Source of the DNA: Methanohalophilus sp. RSK
Lineage (GTDB): Archaea; Halobacteriota; Methanosarcinia; Methanosarcinales; Methanosarcinaceae
Direction: 5' to 3'
Length of the DNA: 64,000 bases
NCBI RefSeq assembly: GCF_003722075.1
Contig: NZ_RDSK01000014.1
Location: 1-64,000, forward strand
Shown here in pieces: positions 18,315 through 27,229 of the stretch. Under the pieces are notes generated by a model, which did no database searches, was not told where the DNA came from, and saw only the letters and a program-made list of their open reading frames with translations. Made by a program: the position numbers and the translations under genes. Position 1 is the stretch's first letter. Each line of letters starts with the position of its first letter.

Positions 18315-19355
18315 ATGGCAGGCATCACACTAAAACAAAGATTTTTGGATTCCCTTGCAGGAAAGGATGTTGACAAGGTACCAGTATGTTCAGTAACCCA
18401 GACAGGCACTATTGAACTGATGGAAGCCACGGGCAGCTATTGGCCAGAGGCACATTATGATGCTGAAAAAATGGCTGCACTGGCTATAGGCGGGTATGAG
18501 GTGGCCGGCCTGGAAGCTGTGCGTTATCCTTTTGACGGTACGGCTATAGCCCAGACGCTGGGATGTACGATAAAGGAAGGAACTTTTGATTCTCAGCCAT
18601 CTGTTCTTAACAATCCCTGTAACAATAAGGAGGATGTAGGAAAGTTCAATCTCCCGGATAATTTCCTGGAAAGTGAACGCATATCCACCATACTGGATGC
18701 CACGGAAATTGTCCGGGAAAGGGTTGGGGAAGACATTCCTGTTGTTGCAGGCATGCTTGGTCCTGCTGCAATTGCTATCTCTCTTGTGGGTGCAAAGAAT
18801 TACCTTATGTGGTCCCTCACTGAGCCGGAAACTATGCGTGAACTGCTCGGTATGGGTGTAGAAGTATGTGTTGAATATTCCAATGCCCTTTTCGAAAGGG
18901 GTGTGGATGCAATCTGTATGCCTGATTCCGAAGCAGGGCCGGACCTGTTACCTCCTGAATATTTTAAATCCCTGGTTCTTCCGGAATATGGAAAAATCTG
19001 TGCCGGCACTGATGGACCAATGATTTTGCACATATGCGGGGATGCCACCGCAATCCTCGAACCTATGGCACGTTCCGGATTTGAGGGTTTGAGTATTGAA
19101 GAAAAAGTGGATGCTAAATATGCCAAAAGGATAATTGGGGACAGGGCTTGTTTGATAGGCAACGTCTCGCCTGTAGATATCCTCCTTTCGACTCCTGCGG
19201 AAGAAGTGAAAAGACAGGCTAAGATGTGTATTGAAGACGGTGTGGATATTCTTGCTCCGGGCTGTGGACTTGCACCATATACTTCGCTTGAGAACCTGAA
19301 GGCTTTTGTGGAAGCAAGGGATGAGTACTATAAGGGTTTAAATCCCGAGTTATAA
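18315..19355 (+). CDS. mtaA: methylcobamide:CoM methyltransferase, MtaA/MtbA family
   Basis: Zinc enzyme that moves the methyl group from a corrinoid protein (MtaC for methanol, MtbC-type for methylamines) to coenzyme M. It is a UroD-fold protein of 346 residues. The zinc motif H-x-C is in MILHICGDA and the distal cysteine in DILAPGCGLAPYT. The C-terminus (LENLKAFVEARDEYY) is closer to what I recall of MtaA, while the YWPEAHYDAEKMA region also fits MtbA, so substrate class is uncertain. An upstream in-frame TTG at 18288 was rejected because CCGGAGAT is placed for ATG 18315. It appears monocistronic; 18116-18300 shows no clear feature beyond AT-rich promoter-like sequence. Confidence 0.87.
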   Translation: MAGITLKQRFLDSLAGKDVDKVPVCSVTQTGTIELMEATGSYWPEAHYDAEKMAALAIGGYEVAGLEAVRYPFDGTAIAQTLGCTIKEGTFDSQPSVLNNPCNNKEDVGKFNLPDNFLESERISTILDATEIVRERVGEDIPVVAGMLGPAAIAISLVGAKNYLMWSLTEPETMRELLGMGVEVCVEYSNALFERGVDAICMPDSEAGPDLLPPEYFKSLVLPEYGKICAGTDGPMILHICGDATAILEPMARSGFEGLSIEEKVDAKYAKRIIGDRACLIGNVSPVDILLSTPAEEVKRQAKMCIEDGVDILAPGCGLAPYTSLENLKAFVEARDEYYKGLNPEL

Positions 19356-19438
19356 GAAGGTGCAAATACCTGTTTTTCTTTTGAAGCAACGATTTATGAT
19401 CTATTTATGTTTGTTCAGATTATAGAGGTGTATAACAA

Positions 19439-20182
19439 TTGACTGGCATTCCCCGAACACATCCTCGTTATCATTCCCTGATTGCAAGGGAAAATATTGT
19501 TGAAGGTGTGAATAAAGGTATTACGAGTATGCAGGGTCTTGTGGCTCAGGGCAGAGGTGAATGTTTTGACTATCTGCTTGGTGAAAGGACTGTTCCTTCG
19601 GCCTTACTTGCAGAAAAGATAGCTTCTGCGCTGCTTCTTCTGGCAGATAGGCCGGTCATTTCGGTAAACGGCAATACATCTGCCCTTGTCCCTGAAAAAA
19701 TGGTTGCGCTTGCATCTGTCACAGGAGCATCCCTTGAAGTCAATCTTTTTCACCGTACCGAGGAGAGAGTATCTCGTATAATTTCTCATCTGGAATCCTT
19801 TGGTGCGACCCGTGTGCTTGGGGCACGAGGGGATGGCAGGCTTGATCTTGAACATGCCCGGGCTATTGTGGATCAGGAAGGAATCTACAGTGCAGATGTG
19901 GTTCTTGTTCCCCTGGAAGACGGGGATAGATGCCAGAAATTGGTGGAGATGGGTAAAACGGTTATTGCAATCGATTTGAATCCTTTCTCGCGCACATCAA
20001 AGACAGCCACTCTTACGATTGTAGACAATGTGGGCCGTGCGATGGTAAACCTAATCAGCTATTCCCGGCAACTTGGAATATGTAGCCATGAAGAGCTTGA
20101 GGAAATTGCAGGAGATTTTGATAACGCTACCTTTCTCAGAGAAGTTGTTGGAGAATTAATGCAGAATCTTAAGAATCAGTGA
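19439..20182 (+). CDS. 4-phosphopantoate-beta-alanine ligase (phosphopantothenate synthetase)
   Basis: Archaeal enzyme that joins 4-phosphopantoate to beta-alanine, the step after pantoate kinase. The 247-residue protein matches the COG1701 family: IPRTHPRYHSLIARENIVEGVNKGI at the start, ISVNGNTSALVP, LGARGDGRLDLEHARAIVDQEGIY, and VIAIDLNPFSRTSKTATLTIVDNVGRA. Start is TTG at 19439, eight bases after GAGGTG; no better start exists downstream. The HD-domain gene overlaps its end region. Confidence 0.92.
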   Translation: MTGIPRTHPRYHSLIARENIVEGVNKGITSMQGLVAQGRGECFDYLLGERTVPSALLAEKIASALLLLADRPVISVNGNTSALVPEKMVALASVTGASLEVNLFHRTEERVSRIISHLESFGATRVLGARGDGRLDLEHARAIVDQEGIYSADVVLVPLEDGDRCQKLVEMGKTVIAIDLNPFSRTSKTATLTIVDNVGRAMVNLISYSRQLGICSHEELEEIAGDFDNATFLREVVGELMQNLKNQ

Positions 20183-20193
20183 AAGTGATCATT

Positions 20194-20826
20194 ATGGATA
20201 TTATTGAAATCACAAGAGATTATGTGTCAGATATACTCTCCGATGAACCCGGTAGCCACGATATGGGTCACGTGGAGCGGGTTGAATCCCTTTGCATGTA
20301 TATAGGGGAAAAGGAAGGGGGAAATCCTGATGTATTGAGGCTTGCCGGCCTTTTGCATGATGTGGGGGTTGTCCGGGAACATGAGGAAGGTGGTGATCAT
20401 GCATTCTATAGTGCTGAAATCGCAAGTTCTTTTCTGGCTGACAAAGAAGTTGATGAAAAAACCATTGAACATATTGTATCCTGCATACGTACTCACAGGT
20501 TTAGCCGGGGTATGATTCCTGAATCACTCGAAGGGCAAATTTTACAGGATGCGGATAGGATTGATGCCCTGGGAGCTGTGGGGATTTTCAGGTCACTGGT
20601 TTCAATGGGGGCTTTGCGAGGATTAAAACATGCCAATGGTACTGTGAAGGAAAGTTCCATGAATGCCTATGCGCAAAACCCTTTTGAAGGTTTTGAAGAA
20701 TATATGGAAAGGAAGCCTTTTAAGATAATGGATCGTCTGAACACACATACTTCCAGGGAGATTGCAACAGAGAGGCTGAAAATTATGGAAACTTTCCTTG
20801 AACAGCTCAAAAAGGAAGTTTATTGA
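20194..20826 (+). CDS. HD-domain phosphohydrolase
   Basis: A 210-residue HD-superfamily protein with all metal ligands: HDMGHVERV, LLHDVGVV, HAFYSAEIA, RTHRF and the late DADRIDALGAVGI. This order is that of small YpgQ/YedJ-type HD hydrolases, some of which hydrolyse nucleoside triphosphates. GTG at 20179 is in frame and overlaps the upstream stop, but AGTGATC is placed as a ribosome site for ATG 20194. Substrate unknown. Confidence 0.85.
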   Translation: MDIIEITRDYVSDILSDEPGSHDMGHVERVESLCMYIGEKEGGNPDVLRLAGLLHDVGVVREHEEGGDHAFYSAEIASSFLADKEVDEKTIEHIVSCIRTHRFSRGMIPESLEGQILQDADRIDALGAVGIFRSLVSMGALRGLKHANGTVKESSMNAYAQNPFEGFEEYMERKPFKIMDRLNTHTSREIATERLKIMETFLEQLKKEVY

Positions 20827-20841
20827 TGTTGGAGGGGTTTT

Positions 20842-22176
20842 ATGGCTGATATTTTGATCAAGAATGGTTACATCCTTACTATGGATCCTGATTCAGGAGA
20901 TCTCAAAAAAGGGGAGGTTGCCATTGAAAATGGCAGGATTGTCTATGTGGGTCTTTCTTATAATGGCAAGGCAGACAAAATAATAGATGCAAGCGGTTCG
21001 GTGGTCATGCCCGGTCTGGTAAATACCCATAATCATGCAGGAATGACACTTTTAAGGGGCTATGCCGATGATCTGCCACTTGCAGAATGGCTGGAGGATT
21101 ATATCTGGCCCGTGGAAGCAAAATTGGGTCCGGAAGAAATCTATGCAGGGGTTAGGCTGGCATGCCTGGAGATGGTAAAATCCGGAACAACCACCTTTGC
21201 TGACATGTATATTCATGAGCAGGCAGCTGCCCGTGCAGTTGAGGATTGTGGTATGCGTGCAGCCCTTTCCTATGGTATGATTGATTTTGGAGATCCTCAA
21301 AGGGCAGAATCTTCCCTCTTAAAAGGCAGGAATTTTGTAAAGGATTTCAATGGTGCAGCCAATGGGCGCATATCTGCCATGTATGGCCCTCATGCTCCTC
21401 ATACTTGCTCTCAGCAATTCCTGCATGATGTGCGTGAGCAGGCTCGCAAGGATGATGTAAAAGTTCACATCCATGTGCTTGAGACCGAAGCTGAACTTAA
21501 CCAGATGAAAGAGAAATATGGCAAGTGTTCGGTTAACATGCTTCATGACATTGGTTTTTTTGACAGTGATGTACTTGCTGCTCATTGTATATGGCTTTCA
21601 GAGGGGGATATGGATATTTTGGCTGAAACCGGAGTTCATGTGAGCCATGATCCTGTGAGTAATATGAAAACGGCAGCAGGTATAGCACCGGTACCACAAC
21701 TGCTTGAAAAGGGTGTGAATGTGTCCCTGAGTACCGATGGATGTGCTTCAAACAATAATCTTGATATGTTCGGGGTAATGAAAATGACTGCACTGCTCCA
21801 TAAGGTAAACAGTATGGACCTAACTGTCATTGATGCCCGGAAAGTGCTTGAGATGGCCACTGTAAACGGGGCAAAGGCACTTGGAATTGAGGCCGGTATG
21901 ATCAAAGAAGGCTACTACGGCGATTTGGTTGTTGTGGATATGAAACGTCCGCATCTCACTCCATTGTATGATGTAGATTCGCATCTTGTATATTCGGCTC
22001 TTGGTAGTGATGTCACTACCGTGTTGGTGGACGGGAAAGTGCTCATGGAAAACGGTCAGGTTCTATGTATGGATGAATATGAGATAATGGTGGAAGCTTC
22101 TAAAGCTGCAAAAAAAACTGACAGTCAGCATCTGATTGATGTTCTGGGTTTGAATAATCCTTCATCTGATCAATAA
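20842..22176 (+). CDS. dadD: 5'-deoxyadenosine / SAH / MTA deaminase (DadD-type amidohydrolase)
   Basis: Zinc amidohydrolase of 444 residues. Metal ligands are visible in NTHNHAG (HxH), HIHVLETEAE, AHCIWLSEGD and the catalytic aspartate in STDGCASNN. The family deaminates 5'-deoxyadenosine, S-adenosylhomocysteine and methylthioadenosine. In methanogens the SAH product (S-inosylhomocysteine) is hydrolysed by the archaeal-type SAH hydrolase homologue; such a gene is present at 33472. It starts 15 bases after the HD gene with GGAGGGG upstream. Confidence 0.88.
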   Translation: MADILIKNGYILTMDPDSGDLKKGEVAIENGRIVYVGLSYNGKADKIIDASGSVVMPGLVNTHNHAGMTLLRGYADDLPLAEWLEDYIWPVEAKLGPEEIYAGVRLACLEMVKSGTTTFADMYIHEQAAARAVEDCGMRAALSYGMIDFGDPQRAESSLLKGRNFVKDFNGAANGRISAMYGPHAPHTCSQQFLHDVREQARKDDVKVHIHVLETEAELNQMKEKYGKCSVNMLHDIGFFDSDVLAAHCIWLSEGDMDILAETGVHVSHDPVSNMKTAAGIAPVPQLLEKGVNVSLSTDGCASNNNLDMFGVMKMTALLHKVNSMDLTVIDARKVLEMATVNGAKALGIEAGMIKEGYYGDLVVVDMKRPHLTPLYDVDSHLVYSALGSDVTTVLVDGKVLMENGQVLCMDEYEIMVEASKAAKKTDSQHLIDVLGLNNPSSDQ

Positions 22177-22357
22177 TTTCAGTTTGGCCAGAAATACATA
22201 AAAATTAATTCTATTTATTATTTTTGAATTAGAATATATATTTGCTTCCTTATGTACTGTAAAAATATTTTAAAAACCTTCAATTTGAAAACACATATAT
22301 AGTATGGCGTAGTATGTGATGTCAATCAGTTACGATTAAAATTATGGTGGAATTATT

Positions 22358-22450
22358 ATGTTCGTGGCAAACAATGATTTTCATTGGTTCCCGGATTTCC
22401 CACTATATTATACTATAGGGATGTTACAGTGTGGAATTATCCATTCTTGA
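22358..22450 (+). CDS. possible 30-residue leader peptide (uORF)
   Basis: An ATG with GGTGG 7 bases upstream opens a 30-codon frame ending in TGA. The peptide is aromatic-rich (DFHWFPDFPLYY) with no known homologue that I recognise. It lies between the first promoter-like element and the repeats. It might be a regulatory uORF or chance; the good ribosome site is the only positive evidence. Confidence 0.3.
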   Translation: MFVANNDFHWFPDFPLYYTIGMLQCGIIHS

Positions 22451-22479
22451 CATTTGATTGCGAATTCAGATCGAAATGT

Positions 22480-22604
22480 ATGTCCGTTCATCCGGGCCTT
22501 TAACGTATCCGTTCAATCGGGCCTTTAACGTATCCGTTCAATCGGACCTTTAGTGTATCCGTTCAATCGGACCTTTAGTGTATCCGTTCAATCGGACCAT
22601 TAAG
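22480..22604 (+). repeat. five tandem 25-bp repeats upstream of metK
   Basis: Copies at 22480-22504, 22505-22529, 22530-22554, 22555-22579 and 22580-22604 abut without spacers. Copies 2-5 share the 15-base core TATCCGTTCAATCGG followed by (G/A)CC(T/A)TTA; copy 1 differs at a few bases. The core contains CCG-6-CGG, a small dyad. Copies 2 and 1 end ACCTTTAAC-like, copies 3 and 4 end TTTAGT, so sequence drift is graded along the array. The array ends 20 bases before the metK ATG. Confidence 0.95.
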
Positions 22605-22623
22605 ATAAAACAGGAGTGTGAAG

Positions 22624-23823
22624 ATGAGTAAACTCAAATATGACCACGTATTTACTTCAGAAGCGGTCGGTGCAGGACATCCAGATAAGATATGTGATCA
22701 GGTATCTGATGCAGTTCTGGATGCATGTCTGGCAGCTGATCCTAACAGTCGTGTGGCATGTGAAACACTTGTAGCCCATGACCTTGTGGTAAATGCAGGT
22801 GAAATTACCTGTAAAGGTATGGAACAGATTGATACAGAGAATATAGCACGTGAAGTTGTTCGTGATATAGGATATGATCATAAGGACCTTCTTTTCTGGG
22901 ACAAATCCTTTGAATACATATCAAAAATCCATGAACAATCCCCTAATATTTCTATGGGAGTTACCGAGGGTACAGGGTTATATGAAGAGCAGGGTGCAGG
23001 GGATCAGGGTATGATGTTTGGTTATGCTACCAATGAAACAGATGAGTATATGCCTGCTCCAATTGCGTTTAGTCACAGGCTACTCCGGTATCTGGACTCT
23101 ATCCGTCAGGAAGGTAGGGTATCCTACTTAAGGCCGGATGCCAAATCACAGGTTTCAGTGAAATATGTAAATGGAAAACCAGACCACATAACAGCTGTAG
23201 TTATATCACAGCAGACTGACGACATCCCACTTGAAACAGTTCGTAATGACATGGTAGGATTTATCAATGAAGTCCTTGAGCCAACCGGCATGTTGAGGTC
23301 AGATACCGAGTATTACATAAACCCAACAGGCGCGTTCGTTCTGGGAGGTCCCTATGCAGATGCAGGACTTACCGGACGTAAGATCATCGTGGATACCTAT
23401 GGAGGAGTAGGCAGCCATGGTGGGGGAGCTTTCTCGGGTAAAGATCCTTCCAAGGTTGATCGCTCAGCAGCATACTATGCAAGATATGTCGCCAAAAACA
23501 TAGTTGCAGCAGGTCTTGCTGATAAATGCGAAATTCAGGTAGCTTATGCCATTGGTGTCGCAAAGCCTCTCAGTATCAATGTTGATACCTATGGTACAGG
23601 TGTAATTGAAGACCAGGAAATCCAGAATGTACTGGAATCCGGTGAAATATTTGATTTCAGACCGGCAGCCCTGATACAAGATCTGAATTTATTGCATCCT
23701 AAAGGTTGGTCATATAGGCAGGCATCTTCTTATGGTCATTTTGGCAGGAATATTTTCCCCTGGGAACAACTTGACAGGGTGGATAGCCTCAAAGGAAAAT
23801 TCAATCTCAACGTAGTGAAATGA
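22624..23823 (+). CDS. metK: S-adenosylmethionine synthetase, bacterial type
   Basis: Makes SAM from methionine and ATP. The 399-residue sequence has the bacterial/eukaryotic MetK motifs GAGHPDKICDQVSD, GAGDQGMMFGYA and GGGAFSGKDPSKVDRSAAY. Archaea normally use a highly divergent MAT without these, so this gene is very likely transferred from bacteria. As first gene of the betaine module it would supply the three SAM used per betaine. ATG 22624 follows AGGAGTG; GTG 22618 overlaps that site and was rejected. The 106-base gap to ahcY contains only a 7-bp inverted repeat (TCTAAAT/ATTTAGA). Confidence 0.95.
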   Translation: MSKLKYDHVFTSEAVGAGHPDKICDQVSDAVLDACLAADPNSRVACETLVAHDLVVNAGEITCKGMEQIDTENIAREVVRDIGYDHKDLLFWDKSFEYISKIHEQSPNISMGVTEGTGLYEEQGAGDQGMMFGYATNETDEYMPAPIAFSHRLLRYLDSIRQEGRVSYLRPDAKSQVSVKYVNGKPDHITAVVISQQTDDIPLETVRNDMVGFINEVLEPTGMLRSDTEYYINPTGAFVLGGPYADAGLTGRKIIVDTYGGVGSHGGGAFSGKDPSKVDRSAAYYARYVAKNIVAAGLADKCEIQVAYAIGVAKPLSINVDTYGTGVIEDQEIQNVLESGEIFDFRPAALIQDLNLLHPKGWSYRQASSYGHFGRNIFPWEQLDRVDSLKGKFNLNVVK

Positions 23824-23929
23824 TTTTTGTCTAAATCACAATAGTCGCTATTTAGATTGGGATCAGGGATTTAGAAGTATATTTGGAATTTTAGCATTGC
23901 TAAGAAGATGATTAATTATTGGTGAAAAT

Positions 23930-25336
23930 ATGGTTACAAATAAGGATTATAAAGTTAAAGATATTGGACTTGCTGACGCAGGTCGCAAGCAGTTAAATAT
24001 AGCTGAAAAGGAAATGCCGGGTCTTATGGCCACACGTGAAAAGTACGGGCCTATGAAACCACTTAAAGGAGCACGTATAAGTGGCAGTCTTCACATGACT
24101 GTTCAAACTGCAGTACTTATTGAAACACTGGTTGAACTCGGTGCAGATGTGCGTTGGGCATCATGTAATATTTTCTCGACCCAGGATGAAGCAGCAGCCG
24201 CAATAGCAGAAACAGGTGTCCCGGTTTTTGCATGGAAAGGTGAGACACTTGATGATTACTGGTGGTGCACCAAAAAGGCATTGACCTGGCCAGATGGTAA
24301 GGGTCCAAATCTCATTGTGGATGATGGTGGGGATGCAACCCTGATGATGCATCGTGGGTATGCAGTAGAAGATGACGCTTCTATCCTTGATGAACCTACA
24401 GACAACAAGGAACTTATAGCCCAGAACGAAGTGCTTAAAAAAGCCCTGAAGGAAGACCCTCAATTCTGGCATAAAGCGGTTGCTGACTGGAAGGGTGTGT
24501 CCGAGGAAACAACTACCGGTGTGCACAGATTGTATCACTGGGAGAGGAAGGGCGAACTTCTTACACCTGCTATAAATGTCAATGACTCTGTAACCAAGAG
24601 CAAATTCGACAATGTCTACGGATGCAGGGAATCCCTTGTGGATGCCATAAAGCGTGGTACTGATGTGATGATTGCAGGTAAGGTCGCAGTAGTCTGTGGT
24701 TATGGTGATGTCGGTAAAGGCTCAGCAGCAGCACTGGCTAATCACAAGGCAAGAGTGATTATAACAGAAACCGATCCGATCTGTGCCCTGCAGGCATTGA
24801 TGGAAGGATACTCTGTTATGACTGTTGAGGATGCACTGTCCTACGGGGACATTTATGTGACCACAACAGGAAACTGTGATGTCCTTACAACCGAACACAT
24901 GTCTAACATGAAAGACCAGGCAATTGTCTGTAACATAGGCCATTTTGATAATGAGATTCAGGTTGATGCACTTAACAAGATGGATAATGTGAAAAAGGTC
25001 AACATCAAGCCACAGGTAGATGAATACCAATTCCCTGATGGCCATTCCATCTATGTGCTGGCAGAAGGCAGGCTTGTCAATCTGGGTCTTGCAACCGGTC
25101 ACCCGAGTTTTGTCATGTCAAACAGTTTCACAAACCAGACACTTGCACAGATCGATCTCTGGGAGACTCCAAAGGAAGTTGGTGTTTATCGATTGTCAAA
25201 AGTGCTGGATGAAGAGGTCGCAAGGTTGCACCTCGAAAAACTGGGTGCCAAATTGACCAAGATGTCACAGGAACAGGCTGAATACATTGGTTTCCCTGTT
25301 GAAGGGCCGTACAAACCAGAACACTACCGCTACTAA
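23930..25336 (+). CDS. ahcY: S-adenosylhomocysteine hydrolase, bacterial/eukaryotic type
   Basis: Hydrolyses SAH, the inhibitory by-product of the methyltransferases, to homocysteine and adenosine. It is 468 residues with the roughly 40-residue insertion typical of many bacterial enzymes (the [19 protein letters not shown] region), the NAD-binding GYGDVGKG and the conserved C-terminal tail KPEHYRY that reaches into the neighbouring subunit's NAD site. The archaeal-type paralogue at 33472 lacks both insertion and tail. GGTGA precedes the ATG. A terminator-like hairpin follows. Confidence 0.96.
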   Translation: MVTNKDYKVKDIGLADAGRKQLNIAEKEMPGLMATREKYGPMKPLKGARISGSLHMTVQTAVLIETLVELGADVRWASCNIFSTQDEAAAAIAETGVPVFAWKGETLDDYWWCTKKALTWPDGKGPNLIVDDGGDATLMMHRGYAVEDDASILDEPTDNKELIAQNEVLKKALKEDPQFWHKAVADWKGVSEETTTGVHRLYHWERKGELLTPAINVNDSVTKSKFDNVYGCRESLVDAIKRGTDVMIAGKVAVVCGYGDVGKGSAAALANHKARVIITETDPICALQALMEGYSVMTVEDALSYGDIYVTTTGNCDVLTTEHMSNMKDQAIVCNIGHFDNEIQVDALNKMDNVKKVNIKPQVDEYQFPDGHSIYVLAEGRLVNLGLATGHPSFVMSNSFTNQTLAQIDLWETPKEVGVYRLSKVLDEEVARLHLEKLGAKLTKMSQEQAEYIGFPVEGPYKPEHYRY

Positions 25337-25363
25337 ATAATTAAGTTATGGATGTTCTGAGGA

Positions 25364-25384
25364 GGGCTCCCGGGGTGGGAGTCC
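25364..25384 (+). terminator. hairpin after ahcY
   Basis: An 8-bp stem (GGGCTCCC / GGGAGTCC, one G-U pair) with 5-base loop followed by TTATTTGATTT. It splits the betaine module into metK-ahcY and gsmt-sdmt units, or acts as a partial terminator or processing site between them. Confidence 0.6.
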
Positions 25385-25498
25385 TTATTTGATTTCACTT
25401 AATCCATTCTGGATTCATGGTATGCATGAGCCAGACGAATAGCAACAATCGACTGTATTTGTAAATATACTACATTAAATAACAATAGGAGGATCTAC

Positions 25499-26290
25499 AT
25501 GAACCAATACGGAAAACAGGATTTTGGAGATAATCCAATAGAAGTAAGGGAATCGGACCATTATGAGGAAGAGTATGTTCCTGGATTTGTTGATAAATGG
25601 GACGAACTCATCGATTGGGAAAGCCGTGCCCAAGGCGAAGGGGATACTATCATAAACATCCTGAAAGAAAGGGGTGTTAAGAAAGTACTCGATGTGGCAA
25701 CAGGCACCGGTTTTAATTCTGTTCGTTTACTTCAGGCAGGTTTTGATGTCGTAAGTGCAGATGGCAGTGCAGAAATGCTTGTCAAGGCCTTTGATAATGC
25801 CCGTGATCATGGATATTTGATGAGGACCGTGCAGGCTGATTGGAGATGGATGAATAAAGATATCCATGACAAATTCGATGCTGTTATATGTCTGGGTAAT
25901 TCATTTACACACCTTTTCGATGAAGACGACCGCAGAAAAGCTCTGGCTGAGTTCTATGCGCTGCTGAAACATGATGGTGTATTGCTTCTTGACCAGCGTA
26001 ATTATGATGCCATAATGGAAGATGGTTATTCCAGTAAACATGCCCATTATTACTGTGGCGATACTGTATCAGTCTATCCGGAACATGTCGATGAGGGGCT
26101 TGCCCGTTTCAAATATGAATTCTCGGATGGTTCAGTCTACAGTCTCAATATGTTCCCCCTGAGAAAAGATTACACCAGGCAACTTCTGCACGAAGTTGGT
26201 TTCCAGGAAATAAATACCCTTGGGGACTTTAAAGAGACCTACAAAGATGACGAGCCTGATTTCTTTCTCCATGTTGCAGAAAAAAATTAA
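25499..26290 (+). CDS. gsmt: glycine sarcosine N-methyltransferase
   Basis: Uses SAM to methylate glycine to sarcosine and dimethylglycine, the first two steps of de novo betaine synthesis. The 263-residue class I methyltransferase has motif I VLDVATGTGFNSVRLLQAG and the family segments QADWRWM, ICLGNSFTHLFDEDDR and LLDQRNYD, which match GSMT of Halorhodospira and Methanohalophilus as I recall them. AGGAGGATC precedes the ATG. An AT-rich stretch (AATATACTACATTAAATAA, about 25464-25483) could be its own promoter. Confidence 0.95.
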   Translation: MNQYGKQDFGDNPIEVRESDHYEEEYVPGFVDKWDELIDWESRAQGEGDTIINILKERGVKKVLDVATGTGFNSVRLLQAGFDVVSADGSAEMLVKAFDNARDHGYLMRTVQADWRWMNKDIHDKFDAVICLGNSFTHLFDEDDRRKALAEFYALLKHDGVLLLDQRNYDAIMEDGYSSKHAHYYCGDTVSVYPEHVDEGLARFKYEFSDGSVYSLNMFPLRKDYTRQLLHEVGFQEINTLGDFKETYKDDEPDFFLHVAEKN

Positions 26291-26314
26291 AAAATATGGG
26301 AAGATGAAATCAAC

Positions 26315-27151
26315 ATGTCTGAAAACCAAAAAACTGCAGTAGATAAAGCACAGGAATATTACAATAGCGATGACGCCGACAATTTTTACTTTACCATCTG
26401 GGGCGGCGAGGATATCCATATCGGTCTTTATAATTCAGAAGATGAACCAATATTTGACGCCAGTCGACGTACGATTGAAAGGATGGCATCAAAAATAAGC
26501 AATCTGGATAAGGATAGTAAGATTCTGGATGTCGGAGCTGGTTATGGTGGAGCTGCCAGGTATCTGGCCACAAAATATGGGTGTCAGGTAGTTGCTCTTA
26601 ATTTGAGTGAAGTGGAAAATGAACGCGACCGAAAAATGAATGAGGGTCAGGGTCTTGACCATCTTATAACAGTTGTGGATGGTAGCTTTGAAGAAATTCC
26701 CTACCCGGATTTCTCTTTCGATGTCGTGTGGTCCCAGGATGCAATCCTTCATAGTGGTAATCGTGAACAGGTTATCAAAGAAGTTGCACGTGTCTTAAAA
26801 AGTGGCGGGGACTTCGTTTTTACCGATCCGATGCAGACTGATGATTGTCCGGAAGGAGTTTTGCAACCAATTCTTGACCGTATACATTTGGAGTCCCTCG
26901 GATCACCTGGATTTTACAGGGAATCTGCCAAAAAATATGGTCTAAAAGAAATGGAATTTGAGGAACATGCTTCCCAGCTGCCGACCCATTATGGAAGAGT
27001 GTTGAAAGAAACTGAGGATCAGGAAGATGAGCTCTCCAAAGTAGTCAGTCAGAACTACATCAATAATATGAAACAGGGTCTCGGTCACTGGGTAAATGGT
27101 GGCAATAACGGATATCTGACCTGGGGTATATTCCATTTACGTAAAAAATAA
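26315..27151 (+). CDS. sdmt: sarcosine dimethylglycine N-methyltransferase
   Basis: Completes betaine synthesis by methylating sarcosine and dimethylglycine. The 278-residue class I methyltransferase has motif I ILDVGAGYGGAARYLA, VVWSQDAILHS and the family start AQEYYNSDDADNFYFTIWGGEDIHIGLY, which is diagnostic for SDMT. It begins 24 bases after gsmt with a weak GAAGATGA ribosome site and is clearly in the same operon. Confidence 0.95.
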   Translation: MSENQKTAVDKAQEYYNSDDADNFYFTIWGGEDIHIGLYNSEDEPIFDASRRTIERMASKISNLDKDSKILDVGAGYGGAARYLATKYGCQVVALNLSEVENERDRKMNEGQGLDHLITVVDGSFEEIPYPDFSFDVVWSQDAILHSGNREQVIKEVARVLKSGGDFVFTDPMQTDDCPEGVLQPILDRIHLESLGSPGFYRESAKKYGLKEMEFEEHASQLPTHYGRVLKETEDQEDELSKVVSQNYINNMKQGLGHWVNGGNNGYLTWGIFHLRKK

Positions 27152-27229
27152 TTGGAATAATTACCTTTTTTTATTTTCATATGGATGGTCTATAATTCAA
27201 ACTAGAATCATAATTTAGGAGTATATATA

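Larger units (their letters stand above)
22292..22623 (+). promoter_or_regulatory. long structured leader of the betaine operon
   Basis: The gap between dadD and metK is 447 bases. It holds two TATA-like elements (ACATATATAG at about 22291-22300 and CTATATTATA at about 22402-22411), a 30-codon uORF with its own ribosome site, and five tandem 25-bp repeats ending 8 bases before AGGAGTG. Either promoter would give an mRNA leader of about 190-300 bases, unusual in archaea. The layout suggests control at the RNA or translation level, or a multi-site operator. The start position of transcription is inferred only. Confidence 0.5.

Noticed and set aside
22480-22604. CRISPR array
   Set aside because: The 25-bp units abut directly with no unique spacers, and no cas genes are nearby.
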